Shown: positions 50,223 to 59,162, numbered from the stretch's first letter. The stretch is 64,000 nucleotides of DNA from an uncultured Planctomycetaceae bacterium (GCA_943787265.1 CALSLT010000015.1:62001-126000); one strand, 5' to 3'. Notes: generated from the letters alone by a model not told the origin. A program made the numbers and translations.

Positions 50223-51944
50223 TTATCGCTGCCGTCGATATCGTGACAAGCTGACAGGAACAACTGCCGCCCGAGCTTTAGTCGTTCTTGGTCTCGATGA
50301 TTTGCGGGTTGTCATTGATGTCGGCTGAACCTGATTCTCCACTTCGCTGGTCAGATCTGACACAAACCGGTCCGACGCTTTGTGGATAACAATGATCCGA
50401 CTCGGACCGTCCGGCTTGTTTCGGTCTCTGATGACGCAAACGACTTCTGCTCCACGAGCGGCTTCCAGATCGCCACGCAGTAATTCAGCATTCGGACTGA
50501 CGAACGGTCGCCGCGACGGCTCCGCAACAGGTTCATTATTCGGCGGAGCGGTTCCAACGGAAGTGTCCTGAGACAACTGGCTGACCATCGCCAGCACACC
50601 GGCAAATGCGTCGGGCGTTGCCACACCTTGATCATGACTGCCCGGCAGAAGCTCTGACGGCAACTCAACTGTCGCTGCACCAGTCCCCGAAGTTTCCGAG
50701 TCAAAGTCGGGCTCGACAAACGGAGGGAGCTCATCCTCATTCGTAGCAATTTGAGTTCCGATCGCGACCTCAGGCTCGTCGCCCGCGTTGTCGGCTTCCG
50801 CGACAAACAACGGTTCACCGACTTCCGCAGCGTGGCGGTAAACTGACTGCAGCCCGCAACGGTCGAGCAATGCGTGAATCGTTTCGAGGCTTGTGTAGAG
50901 CCCTCGCCGCGCCGCCGGATCAGCCAGGACGCACACGCCGGAGACTTCTCCATTGACAGTGAAAAGTCCGCCACCCGACCGGCCCTGAATCGGAGTCCCG
51001 GTACACTCGACATAGCCAGCGGGGAACTTTGTTGTCGATGTCACTCGATGCTGGAGTTTCGATGGTGGCTCTCCTCCACCGCAACCAACGCTGAACACGA
51101 GCTGCCCGGAATTCAGCGACTGCCGAGCGACCCTGGATGCGGCCAGCGTCTCCAGTGTCGAAATCGAGATGAGACCGACGTCGGCCTTCAGGTCAAACTT
51201 GATCAACTCGCCGTCGTACATCCTGGGGCGTTCGCCCTGAAAAACGTCAACCTCGATCAATCCCGTATCGTCGAAGTGTCGAAAGATATGCCCGCAGGTC
51301 AGAATCAAAGTCTTGCCAGGTTCGCTGTGAATGATCGTGCCCGATCCGATGTCCATCCCACTCGAATCTTTCACTCGAATCCGCGTGCAAACCTGCATCG
51401 GGTCACGAGTGAACTCGGGCGTCGACGTTTCTCCAATGTTTGCCCGCACGACGTCAGCTTGTGTTGGCCGAGGCGGTCCGGTCGCCTCATTCGACGCCGA
51501 ATCGTTTCGCCCATTTAGCGCATCCCCGATCTTGTCGATCAGCCCTTTGCGTTCAGCAACCGGTTCGCGGTTTGTAGCTGCAACAAACAACGGCTTGCCC
51601 GGAGCGGTCACAGTGACGGGATCGGCTTTTTGTGGGATCATCGACGCCATCCGCCGAAGCTGAGTTTCGCTCAGCATCCCCGTATACCGCTGCTGCTCCT
51701 GCCCTTTCACGATCAACACGAACGTTGGCATGTGAGAAATATTGAACCGCTGAGCCAGTGCGGGCTCGCGATCCACATCGACCGTTCGAATGGCGTAACC
51801 CTGCTTCTGAAGCCGATGCACGACCGGCATCATCTGCTGGCAAGGGCCACACCATGACGCCGAAAAATCCAGCAGCACACCATCCGGAGTTCCCCCGACA
51901 GCCGCGAGAGCAACAACCAGACTGGTCAACCCTGACATGCACAA
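50223..51944 (-). CDS. Thioredoxin-trypsin fusion protein
   Basis: A 573-residue fusion. Residues about 20-105 form a thioredoxin fold with the WCGPC active site (31-35). After a linker, residues about 185-365 form a trypsin-like serine protease with His219 (LTCGHIF), Asp255 (ADVGLIS) and Ser323 (GRSGGGLF). The C-terminal 200 residues are acidic and low complexity and end in a basic tail. The N-terminal hydrophobic start (GLTSLVVALAAVGG) suggests export. Start MSGLTS at 51938 is equally possible. A redox domain joined to a protease suggests a periplasmic protein-quality or redox-regulated protease; this is inference. It follows the divergent dus gene region and precedes rtcR on the same strand by 38 bases. 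Confidence 0.85.
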   Translation of the reverse strand: MCMSGLTSLVVALAAVGGTPDGVLLDFSASWCGPCQQMMPVVHRLQKQGYAIRTVDVDREPALAQRFNISHMPTFVLIVKGQEQQRYTGMLSETQLRRMASMIPQKADPVTVTAPGKPLFVAATNREPVAERKGLIDKIGDALNGRNDSASNEATGPPRPTQADVVRANIGETSTPEFTRDPMQVCTRIRVKDSSGMDIGSGTIIHSEPGKTLILTCGHIFRHFDDTGLIEVDVFQGERPRMYDGELIKFDLKADVGLISISTLETLAASRVARQSLNSGQLVFSVGCGGGEPPSKLQHRVTSTTKFPAGYVECTGTPIQGRSGGGLFTVNGEVSGVCVLADPAARRGLYTSLETIHALLDRCGLQSVYRHAAEVGEPLFVAEADNAGDEPEVAIGTQIATNEDELPPFVEPDFDSETSGTGAATVELPSELLPGSHDQGVATPDAFAGVLAMVSQLSQDTSVGTAPPNNEPVAEPSRRPFVSPNAELLRGDLEAARGAEVVCVIRDRNKPDGPSRIIVIHKASDRFVSDLTSEVENQVQPTSMTTRKSSRPRTTKARAAVVPVSLSRYRRQR

Positions 51945-52235
51945 TCTCCGTCCCTGGAGTTTTTGTAAGTCTTACAACGTCCTATGGCGCATTCTGCAAA
52001 ACGCCCAACGAGACTGGCTCGAAAACCGGTCTTTTGGACACTCCGCCTTCTCATGCAACGCTCAAAGCATAAACCGGGCCAATCGAATCTCTCGTTGCTC
52101 GTCAAACTTCGGCGACACCATTTGCAGCCGCACAGCCTCGGAATAATACCGCCCTGGAAGTACGCTTCGAGGCATGCTGCCAAACAAGGCAGGGCAACGA
52201 ATCGGTAAGATGAGACGCGAATCCGGCTTCAACCA

Positions 52236-53312
52236 ATGACTAACGCATCGTCACTCGTAGAAAACCAGCCTGCTCCGGCTCAATCGAGATCGCCGGCCAT
52301 TGAAGGACCTCTAGTTCTCAAACCGCTTCGCATTGGCAACTGCGAGATCGATTTCCCGATCGTGCAGGCAGCGCTCAGTGGATACAGCGACTGGCCGATG
52401 CGAGTCGTTGCTCGCAGTCTGGGTGCTCCGTACACGATCGCGGAAGTTCTGATCGACAAGTTTGTCCTCGAGCTGAAGCAGCGTCACAAGACTCGCCGTC
52501 ACCTGATGGTTTCTGACGAGGAACATCCCGTCGGCGGACAACTGATGGGATCTGATCCGGAACAGTTTCCAGCGGCGGCGAGAAAGCTCGTCGAGGCCGG
52601 ATTCGACGTTATCGATATCAATTTTGGATGCCCGGTTAACACCGCAATGGGTGGCTGCCGAGGCGGATACCATCTTTCACAACCCAAAATCGCTCTCGAA
52701 ATCGTGGCACGCGTTCGCGACGAAGTTCCTCCTCACCTGCCAGTCTCGGTCAAAATGCGGCGTGGAATCGACGACTCGGAAGAAAGTCGATCAAACTTCT
52801 TTCAGATTCTAGACGGGGCGTTCGATCTCGGCGCCGCCGCGATCACTGTCCACGGACGAACCGTCAAGCAGAAATACGTCGGTGCCAGTAGCTGGGACTT
52901 CCTGCGCGATGTCAAGCAACACGCTGGCGACAAAATGATCATCGGCAGCGGCGACGTTTTCACGGCTCAGTCATGTCTGGACATGATGAGATACACCGGC
53001 GTCGACGGCGTTTCCGTCGCACGAGGAGCGATCGGAAATCCTTGGATTTTCCGGCAGGCACGCGACCTTGCGGCAGGACAGCCAGCATTTGTGCCAGATG
53101 TTAGCGAACAGCGGCGAGTCCTGGGAATGCAGCGTTCTCTTTGCACGGAAATCTACGACGACCGCCGAGTCCTCAGCACGATGCGAAAATTCGGAATCAA
53201 ATTCGCACCTTTGCACCCGTCGTATGAGCAGGTTCGGAACGCGTTCGCAGCAGGAAAAACTCTAGACGCCTGGCAGGCGGTCCTTGACGAGTATTACCCG
53301 ATCGGCTCGTAA
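52236..53312 (+). CDS. tRNA-dihydrouridine synthase
   Basis: A 358-residue FMN-dependent Dus enzyme, which reduces uridine to dihydrouridine in tRNA. The barrel has VQAALSGYSDWPMRVVARSLGAP near the start, INFGCPVNTAMGGCRGGYHL (two cysteines, one expected to be the catalytic acid), SVKMRRGIDDSEESR, ITVHGRTVKQKYVG and DGVSVARGAIGNPWIFRQ. The C-terminal helical domain begins near SEQRRVLGMQRSL. It is a DusB-like member. Divergent from the thioredoxin-trypsin gene. Confidence 0.93.
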   Translation: MTNASSLVENQPAPAQSRSPAIEGPLVLKPLRIGNCEIDFPIVQAALSGYSDWPMRVVARSLGAPYTIAEVLIDKFVLELKQRHKTRRHLMVSDEEHPVGGQLMGSDPEQFPAAARKLVEAGFDVIDINFGCPVNTAMGGCRGGYHLSQPKIALEIVARVRDEVPPHLPVSVKMRRGIDDSEESRSNFFQILDGAFDLGAAAITVHGRTVKQKYVGASSWDFLRDVKQHAGDKMIIGSGDVFTAQSCLDMMRYTGVDGVSVARGAIGNPWIFRQARDLAAGQPAFVPDVSEQRRVLGMQRSLCTEIYDDRRVLSTMRKFGIKFAPLHPSYEQVRNAFAAGKTLDAWQAVLDEYYPIGS

Positions 53313-53331
53313 AAATCCGGACGTCTCGACT

Positions 53332-53374
53332 GTCGGCGTTAGAGGTCAGTCGGCGTTAGAGGTCAGTCGGCGTT
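53332..53374. repeat. 17-base tandem repeat over a stop codon
   Basis: Unit GTCGGCGTTAGAGGTCA, two full copies (53332-53348, 53349-53365) and a partial third (53366-53374). It covers the TGA stop (minus) of the downstream secreted-protein gene and lies in the gap before the dus stop. A local duplication. Confidence 0.75.
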
Positions 53375-54391
53375 TTGTGCTCGTGCGGGGGCTGCCTGCG
53401 ACGTCGGCGTCACTCGATAGGGAGCAATCAGTTCTTCGAGTCCGGCCTGCTCAACTCGCAGATCAGGATTTCGTGACTGATTCTGTGCCAGCCGGTTCTG
53501 AGCGTCGACGTAGACACGGGCAGAAAGCTTCATCAGCTCGATCCGTTGCTCACGATCGATGCCGTCGATTCGCTGAATTGTCTGTTCCATCCAGCCAGGC
53601 TGACGCTCCATCGCGACATTCATAAACCGGACGAAGAGGCTCAGCTCTCGAAAGTTCCGATCGGCGATCATGTGGCTGACGGGCGCGATCACTCGAGCAA
53701 CCGTGTCGATCGTGTGCGATGGGAACATCACAAATAGATCGAGACCATGCACCACTTTCGGCTGCAGATCTTGGCCCTTCTGATACTGCGTCTTCAAATG
53801 CATGACCGAGACGGCTTCAATCGGCCGAGCGAGCAGCGGACTTTTGTACTTCCCCGTGCAAAGCAGCAAGTGGTGATTTGGGGAACGGCTCAGCACATCG
53901 ATCGTCCCGGTGGAGCCGTCGCCAGCGTCGCCGTACCACTCCGTCGGCCCGGTTTGCTGCATCGTGAACATTGAGATTCCAAGCACTCGCCAGATGCCGA
54001 CAACCGACTCCGGATTGTGAGTCAGGTGGTTATAAACTTCCGCATTCGCATCGATCGAAATCGCTGGCAGGCGACGAAACATACTGCGATGTTTGAGAAC
54101 TTCGTTGACGCGGCTGCGTTGTTCATCGGTCAGATTGTCGACCGGCAGCCGATCTAATGCGTCTCGAAGCGTACTGCGAGACGATGATCCGCGAGCGAGA
54201 ATATCCACTTTCAACGGCGGCTGGTCCGCGGCCTGCTTACCTGCACGATTCGGGCCTGGCAGCAAGCCTGGTTCACCAGCAACAGTCACTGGTTGATGGG
54301 CGAAGATGGAAAACGCGAAGATCAGCGCGCATCGAGTGAGTCTGCGCAGAACGCTACTCCGGATAACTCGAACGCAGCTTACCGCGGGCAT
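53363..54391 (-). CDS. Secreted protein of unknown function
   Basis: A 342-residue protein with a likely signal (CALIFAFSIFAHQPVTVAGE). The mature part contains a helical domain with DALDRLPVDNLTDEQRSRVNEVLKHRS and a beta region near TGPTEWYGDAGDGSTGTIDVLSRS. No catalytic motif is visible; the gene is typical of planctomycete-specific exported proteins. The C-terminal few residues fall in the 17-base tandem repeat. Monocistronic; function unknown. Confidence 0.68.
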   Translation of the reverse strand: MPAVSCVRVIRSSVLRRLTRCALIFAFSIFAHQPVTVAGEPGLLPGPNRAGKQAADQPPLKVDILARGSSSRSTLRDALDRLPVDNLTDEQRSRVNEVLKHRSMFRRLPAISIDANAEVYNHLTHNPESVVGIWRVLGISMFTMQQTGPTEWYGDAGDGSTGTIDVLSRSPNHHLLLCTGKYKSPLLARPIEAVSVMHLKTQYQKGQDLQPKVVHGLDLFVMFPSHTIDTVARVIAPVSHMIADRNFRELSLFVRFMNVAMERQPGWMEQTIQRIDGIDREQRIELMKLSARVYVDAQNRLAQNQSRNPDLRVEQAGLEELIAPYRVTPTSQAAPARAQNAD

Positions 54392-54618
54392 CCCGACTCC
54401 TTCGTCACTTCACCCAATGAGGTCAATCATTGTTCGCGTTGAGCGAATTCTGTCGCTTGACTGCAGGGCTATCGGTGCCTCAAACAGTCCACACAACCGC
54501 TATCATCGGCACAAGCGCCCACGTGCCATCAGGTGAAAATCGGAAGCCACCCTGAACTGACCGTAAGTCATTGGGAATTAGCGGCTTCGGCGTAACAAAG
54601 ACGCCATGCAACAATCGG

Positions 54619-56211
54619 TTACTCGATCCGTCGCGGAGGTTGCCGGCCTGGGGATGTTGCCCGTGGAGCTCCCGAAGAAGCGTTTCCGGCGGGAGCAGGA
54701 CTAGCAGAAGTTCCAGCAGGGGCGGCTCCAGCCGGAGCTACGCCCGCGGGCGGCTGTGCATCAGAAGGCGACGGCCCTATCAACGCCGAAAAAGCGAGAT
54801 AGCCAACGATGAGCACCGCTACGACACCGGCCCCCATCATAATCGCCTGCTTGCGGCCTTCAGCCACCCGACGTTCCCGGACGTTTCGCGCCAGCATCGC
54901 TTCTCGGCGAGAAGGGATCGCGCTGGAAGTGTCCGCGGAGTCGGCAATCGTGTCGGTGGCCGAAGCCGATCGTTTGGGGATCGATGTGGAACTCTTCGAG
55001 CCTGACTTCCGGGATTTCTTCCTCTTTGGCTTCGCGGGAGCGGTCGCCACCTCGCCAGATGACTTCGGTTTGCGGATCGGAAGATCAGTTGTCTCCGGAA
55101 TGGCAATCGCAACGTCTTCGCCAGCCCCTCGATGCCCGTTCTTTTCACGTTTTGATCTGGAAGCAGGCTTGCGGCTGCGAATCTCTTCATCCGCCGCATT
55201 ATCTTCCTCGGCCAAGCCGGCCAGGATATCGAGACTAAGCAGCTTGTCGCCGCCATCTGATGGCGCGGCATCCGAGTCGGAAGAACTCGCTGAATATCCA
55301 TGCTCGAGATCGTGAATCAATTCGCTCGGCGTCTGATACCGTCGAGCCGGTTTCTTTTCGAGCATCCGATGCATGATTTGAACGACTGATTCGGGGATGT
55401 TCGGCCGAACGTCTCTTGGGTCAGGCGGATCAGTCGTCGCGTGAGCGGTTATCTTGTTCAGCAGGTCACCGTTGGGAAACAGCGGCTTGCCAACCAGCAT
55501 GTGGTACCAGGTCGCCGCCAGAGAATACATGTCACTGCGACAGTCTGCCGACTTGCTGTCACGAGCCTGTTCGGGAGACATGTAATCAACTGTGCCGACA
55601 GTTGTGCCGGCACGGGTGATGCCTGCTTCTTCCGTTTCAGCAATTGAACGAGCCAATCCCATGTCCGCGAGTTTGACGTTGCCATCACGATCGATCAGCA
55701 AATTCGCTGGCTTAATATCCCGATGCACAATCGTCTGTTCGTGAGCGTGCTCCAGCGCGCGAGCCACTTGCTTGATGATGTCGAGCGATCGCTTAACCGA
55801 CAGACCGCCCTTCCGCATCACCAGATCCTGGACATCGATCCCGTCAAGATACTCCATCGCGATATAGAGATAGCCATCAAGTTCGCCACTGTCATAAACA
55901 CAAACGATGTTCTTATGGCGAAGCTGGGCAGCTGCTTCAGCCTCGGCCTGAAATCGCTTAACGAGAACTTCATTCTTAGCTTTTTCGCGTGGCAGAATCT
56001 TCAGTGCTACGGTGCGTTTCAGATTGGAATCGACAGCTCGATAAACTGCCCCCATCCCGCCTTCGCCGAGTTTCTTCTCAATAACATAACGACCAAACGT
56101 CCGCAGGTCCGCATCAGCGTTCCCTGACGATGTATCTTCACCAGAGGATGGATTCTGCCCCTCGGAGGTCATCTTCAAACTCGTACGACGGCTAGCGACG
56201 GCCACGGTCAT
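54619..56211 (-). CDS. Serine/threonine protein kinase (PknB-like), membrane anchored
   Basis: A 530-residue kinase. N-terminal kinase domain (about residues 40-310): Gly loop LGEGGMGAVYRA, Lys71 in ALKIL, catalytic loop HRDIKPANLLID with Asp165, and LADMGLARS at residues 181-189, where the Phe of the DFG motif is replaced by Met; activation-loop and APE-like motif YMSPEQARD. A charged linker rich in Lys/Ser and Ala/Pro follows, then one membrane helix (IMMGAGVVAVLIVGYLAFSALIG, about 455-477) and a Pro/Ala-rich extracytoplasmic tail. It probably signals at the inner membrane; targets unknown. An ATG at residue 14 could also be the start. Confidence 0.93.
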   Translation of the reverse strand: MTVAVASRRTSLKMTSEGQNPSSGEDTSSGNADADLRTFGRYVIEKKLGEGGMGAVYRAVDSNLKRTVALKILPREKAKNEVLVKRFQAEAEAAAQLRHKNIVCVYDSGELDGYLYIAMEYLDGIDVQDLVMRKGGLSVKRSLDIIKQVARALEHAHEQTIVHRDIKPANLLIDRDGNVKLADMGLARSIAETEEAGITRAGTTVGTVDYMSPEQARDSKSADCRSDMYSLAATWYHMLVGKPLFPNGDLLNKITAHATTDPPDPRDVRPNIPESVVQIMHRMLEKKPARRYQTPSELIHDLEHGYSASSSDSDAAPSDGGDKLLSLDILAGLAEEDNAADEEIRSRKPASRSKREKNGHRGAGEDVAIAIPETTDLPIRKPKSSGEVATAPAKPKRKKSRKSGSKSSTSIPKRSASATDTIADSADTSSAIPSRREAMLARNVRERRVAEGRKQAIMMGAGVVAVLIVGYLAFSALIGPSPSDAQPPAGVAPAGAAPAGTSASPAPAGNASSGAPRATSPGRQPPRRIE

Positions 56212-56701
56212 AATTACTGCTCCGCGACTGGGAAACGCTCCAACTTCAAACAGGATCAGGCGTTGGACGCTTCACAGAGCGATTCGGTTCCCGATTCTGC
56301 ACAACAGAACTCGCGAACGAACGTGTGATAATAACGGCCACCATAGTCCAACGTCAAAACGCAACGAGTTATGTTCAGTGACTCTCAAATCAAAGCACTT
56401 CTGACAACGAATTTCCGATTCATCCGGAGCTGACAGGTGAACACACCGCCCCTGTAAGCACATAAAGCAAGCAAAACCGGACGGAGAAAAGCTGAAAATC
56501 TGCGCTGTCAGAAAATGCGACCGGCGATTCGGCTTGCCATTCAGACGCCAGAATTCGAGACTGTACACGTCGCCTTGAGCGAGTCAGCCCGTGCGGAGCC
56601 GGTCGTTCAGGCTGTTCGGTGAGCCTCAAACAGACTTCAAGGCCCGTCGAAAACTGCTCCACGGCGGAAAGGTGAAAAGAACAACGTCCAACTATTGATG
56701 C

Positions 56702-56757
56702 AAAAAACCGGGCGAGGAGATTAAGGGAAGGCTGCCGGCGTTCCACCCCTCGCCCGG
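56702..56757 (-). terminator. Strong intrinsic terminator, minus strand
   Basis: On the minus strand: ACCGGGCGAGG pairs perfectly with CCTCGCCCGGT and is followed by TTTTTTG. Loop about 30 bases. No protein gene ends just upstream on this strand; blaI ends 545 bases away, so it may end a small RNA or short-protein transcript. Confidence 0.7.
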
Positions 56758-57080
56758 TCCCGCATCAAAGCGACGCTCTACTGGACGATCGACGATGACT
56801 CCTGATGGGAGTCAACAATTCCGATCCCGCAAAGCAATCGCTGTTTCCATTGGACTGTTTCTACCTGCTAATACCGCACGGCTGTTTCACTTAATGCTGA
56901 GTTTGAAGCAGATTTCTGATCTCATAGCAGACATTTTGTAAATCCAGATTCGCAACAAACCTGGAAGCGACTCAACGGCGACTTTCTATTCCGGATCACT
57001 GCTTCCTCGAAGTCGACTGTCGCTATGCGACGCACGCTAAAAATCACATTTTGCCACAGTCTCCAGCAGATTTCGCTGCT

Positions 57081-57221
57081 TTAGTCAGTCGCTTGAGCAC
57101 GTCGTTTCACGCAACACATTTTTCGAAGATTCTTAATGACGGCTCTGGACCAGTTCTCCTGGAAAATTTCACCGAAAATAGCTGAACGCATTCCACTCTC
57201 ACGCAAAAGTTCATGACTCAT
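57081..57221 (-). CDS. Possible 46-residue small protein
   Basis: A short frame, MSHELLRESGMRSAIFGEI... ending RRAQATD, starts on an ATG directly after the palindrome. It is basic and helix-like, with two adjacent cysteines (KMCCVKRR). No strong ribosome site is seen upstream. It could also be a random open frame. Confidence 0.3.
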   Translation of the reverse strand: MSHELLRESGMRSAIFGEIFQENWSRAVIKNLRKMCCVKRRAQATD

Positions 57222-57222
57222 T

Positions 57223-57245
57223 TTGATTGACAATTTGTCTATCAA
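57223..57245. promoter_or_regulatory. Near-perfect 23-base palindrome, candidate operator
   Basis: TTGATTGACAA-T-TTGTCTATCAA, with one mismatch in eleven. It contains GACAAT and TTGTC half-sites, somewhat like BlaI/MecI-type boxes. It lies 58 bases downstream of the blaI stop and directly before the possible small ORF. It could control that ORF or a small RNA. Confidence 0.45.
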
Positions 57246-57302
57246 TCTCTCTGTCCTAGCGAAATCAGGCAGCGAGAAAGGCTGAGATTGCAGTCACCGA
57301 CT

Positions 57303-57698
57303 TTACGATCCGCTGTCGAGTTCGTTTTCCTTGTCACGAATGAGTTTACGCAGCTCTGCAAGCTCTTCCCGAGAAACCGGCCGACCGTCCAATAGGTGAC
57401 ACACAACGTCGGTCACACTTCCTGAAAACAACCTCGCCGCAAGATCTGAAATCATCGTCCGCTTAACTTGCCCCGGCCCGATCGATGCAGCGTAGATATT
57501 GACTCGGCCATCAGATCGATGTTCGACCTGGCCATTATTCTCCATTTTGGTAAGCATCGTCCCAACAGTCGTGTAGGCCAGTTGCCGATCCGGCAGCAAT
57601 GCCTCGCGCACCTCAGCGACCGTGGCTTCCTCGCGATCCCACAGGATCTGCATGATCGCCATCTGAAGTTCTGCGAGATGCTGCTTTCGAATCACCAT
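57303..57698 (-). CDS. BlaI/MecI/CopY-family transcriptional repressor
   Basis: A 131-residue winged-helix repressor: LAELQMAIMQILWDREEATVAEVREALL, the wing region YTTVGTMLTKMENNGQVEHRSDGRVN and dimerisation helices ending EELAELRKLIRDKE. BlaI proteins bind dyads as dimers and are inactivated by an M56 (BlaR1) protease. No M56 gene is next to it. The tandem dyads at 57805-57845, about 110 bases upstream of its start, could be its own operator (inference). Confidence 0.9.
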   Translation of the reverse strand: MVIRKQHLAELQMAIMQILWDREEATVAEVREALLPDRQLAYTTVGTMLTKMENNGQVEHRSDGRVNIYAASIGPGQVKRTMISDLAARLFSGSVTDVVCHLLDGRPVSREELAELRKLIRDKENELDSGS

Positions 57699-58091
57699 TT
57701 CCCCCGTACCAACGACACCGCCACTCAGTCAGAGAGTTCATCGAAACCGTGAACCCGGTCGCGATCGAACATTCATCTTCCTTGGAATCATCCCAGACAC
57801 TGACGTCTCCTACCCAAGTGGGAGACGCATCCTACCGGAGTAGGAGCATTCGTCAAGAGCCTTTTCCGACTCTTCGAGACAAGCCCGAATTGTCAATCAA
57901 GTGGCACTGCCTGGCAGTTTGCAGGCAGCTCGTCTGACCGATCTGGAAATTCGTCTTGGCCGATATTCCTGAGTCGACCTATAGTCCGGGGTTTCACCGT
58001 CGGCCGAGTTCAGGAAGAACAGGCGCCGGCTCGGCTGCAGTTGGTATATCCGCAGCCAGAATTACAGGCACAGACGCAGGGAGGCGAGTGC
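57699..58091. other. Divergent region between blaI and RmlD-like gene
   Basis: About 390 bases holding the tandem dyads (57805-57845) and the promoters of both genes. The frame at 57749-57937 is unsupported. Confidence 0.4.
57805..57845. promoter_or_regulatory. Two tandem dyads, candidate BlaI-type operator
   Basis: First dyad GTCTCCTACCC-AAGT-GGGAGAC (57805-57826), second TCCTAC-CGGA-GTAGGA (57830-57845). The two share CCTAC half-sites, arranged at regular spacing. Upstream of blaI on the minus strand and of the RmlD-like gene on the plus strand. Confidence 0.5.
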
Positions 58092-59030
58092 ATGAACAAC
58101 GTATTGATTATCGGCATTGAGGGTGCGGTTGGAGCTGGACTCGCGTCGGCCATTCAGCAGAGTCACCGCGTCACAGGTATCGCAAACCATTCAGGCATCG
58201 ATATCGACGGCTGCCGAATCATTCACGCGACGGCACATGGGTCTGCCAGCGTTCAACAGCACATTCAATCCGAGCGTCCAGATTGGATCATCTTCTGCGG
58301 TGCCGCCTCACGGTCATCCTGGGACACCGATTCAGTCCGCAATTCCGCGATTCCCGACAAACACTCAGTCGAATGGGCCACCGCCGCAGCCAAAGCCGGC
58401 ATCGAATTCTGCATGATCTCATCGGATGCCGTTTTCACTGGCCCGTGGATGCTGCATCAGGAAGACGACGACCAGCACTTCTGTGCGACGCCACAGGCGG
58501 AGCGACTGCGTCAGATTGAGTCGACAGTTCTTGAGGTCAACAGCGACGCACTCATCATCCGCACAAACGCGTTTGGCTGGAGCCCGGATGCAGACACTCC
58601 AGAATTTGCCGAATCACTGATGGAAAGTCTCGATGGTGGCATGCCCATCGAAGTTGACTTCCTGAGATACTCGGCGCCGATCCTGGCAACTGACCTGGGC
58701 ATGATGCTCTTAAAGGCTCATAGTGAAGAGCTTCGAGGCGTTTTGCACATCGCCAGTTCCGAGCGAATCAATCCGTTTCAGTTCGCCGAGCGACTTGCCG
58801 AAATGGCCGACCTCAACCGTCCCGAGTTTCCAGACCAGACGATTCTGGAAGGACCGGTCACCGGCTTCGGCAAAGGTGAGACAACACTCGACTGCAGCCT
58901 TGCCGCTGAGCTACTGGGCGTCCGAATGCCGCAGATCGACGATGGAATCGGCCAGTTCATCCGACAAGCGGAAGACGGTTTGCTGAACCAACTTCGAAGC
59001 GAAACATCTCAAGCCAGTCGCGCAGCTTAA
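58092..59030 (+). CDS. RmlD-like NAD(P)-dependent sugar-nucleotide reductase
   Basis: A 312-residue short-chain dehydrogenase of the RmlD/dTDP-4-dehydrorhamnose reductase type. The N-terminal Rossmann start is MNNVLIIGIEGAVGAGLASAI (a looser Gly motif than GxxGxxG), followed by FCMISSDAVFTGPW, where the usual S-T-D-Y-V-F-D of RmlD is replaced by SSDAVFTG. The catalytic Tyr-x3-Lys is not obvious, so activity is uncertain. GGAGG lies seven bases before the ATG at 58092, deciding the start. A perfect terminator hairpin follows. Its sugar substrate is unknown. Confidence 0.72.
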   Translation: MNNVLIIGIEGAVGAGLASAIQQSHRVTGIANHSGIDIDGCRIIHATAHGSASVQQHIQSERPDWIIFCGAASRSSWDTDSVRNSAIPDKHSVEWATAAAKAGIEFCMISSDAVFTGPWMLHQEDDDQHFCATPQAERLRQIESTVLEVNSDALIIRTNAFGWSPDADTPEFAESLMESLDGGMPIEVDFLRYSAPILATDLGMMLLKAHSEELRGVLHIASSERINPFQFAERLAEMADLNRPEFPDQTILEGPVTGFGKGETTLDCSLAAELLGVRMPQIDDGIGQFIRQAEDGLLNQLRSETSQASRAA

Positions 59031-59075
59031 CGCCAGCGACCGTCCGGCGATCAACTGTTTGCCACAGAATTGAAA

Positions 59076-59108
59076 ACAGGTTCGATGCCACAATGGCATC
59101 GAACCTGT
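59076..59108. terminator. Bidirectional intrinsic terminator
   Basis: ACAGGTTCGATGCCA-CAA-TGGCATCGAACCTGT: 15-bp perfect stem and 3-base loop, with TTTT on the minus side and CTTCGTTTTG on the plus side. It ends both the RmlD-like gene and the cpaB-cpaC-cpaE unit. Confidence 0.85.
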
Positions 59109-59162
59109 CTTCGTTTTGCGTTCCAACGCCGCCGGGATTGCGACACGATCGGTGCAGGCTTA

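Larger units (their letters stand above)
56212..57302. other. 1.1-kb region with little protein coding
   Basis: The stretch upstream of the kinase and downstream of blaI. It contains a minus-strand intrinsic terminator (56702-56757), a near-perfect 23-base palindrome (57223-57245) and a possible 46-residue ORF (57081-57221, minus). The ORF at 56420-56746 is polar and unlike protein. A segment at 56867-56878 resembles an rRNA motif by chance. Confidence 0.5.

Noticed and set aside
56867..56878. Sequence GCTAATACCGCA resembling a 16S rRNA motif
   Set aside because: Only 12 bases match; the flanks do not resemble rRNA and no other rRNA segment is nearby. Chance match.
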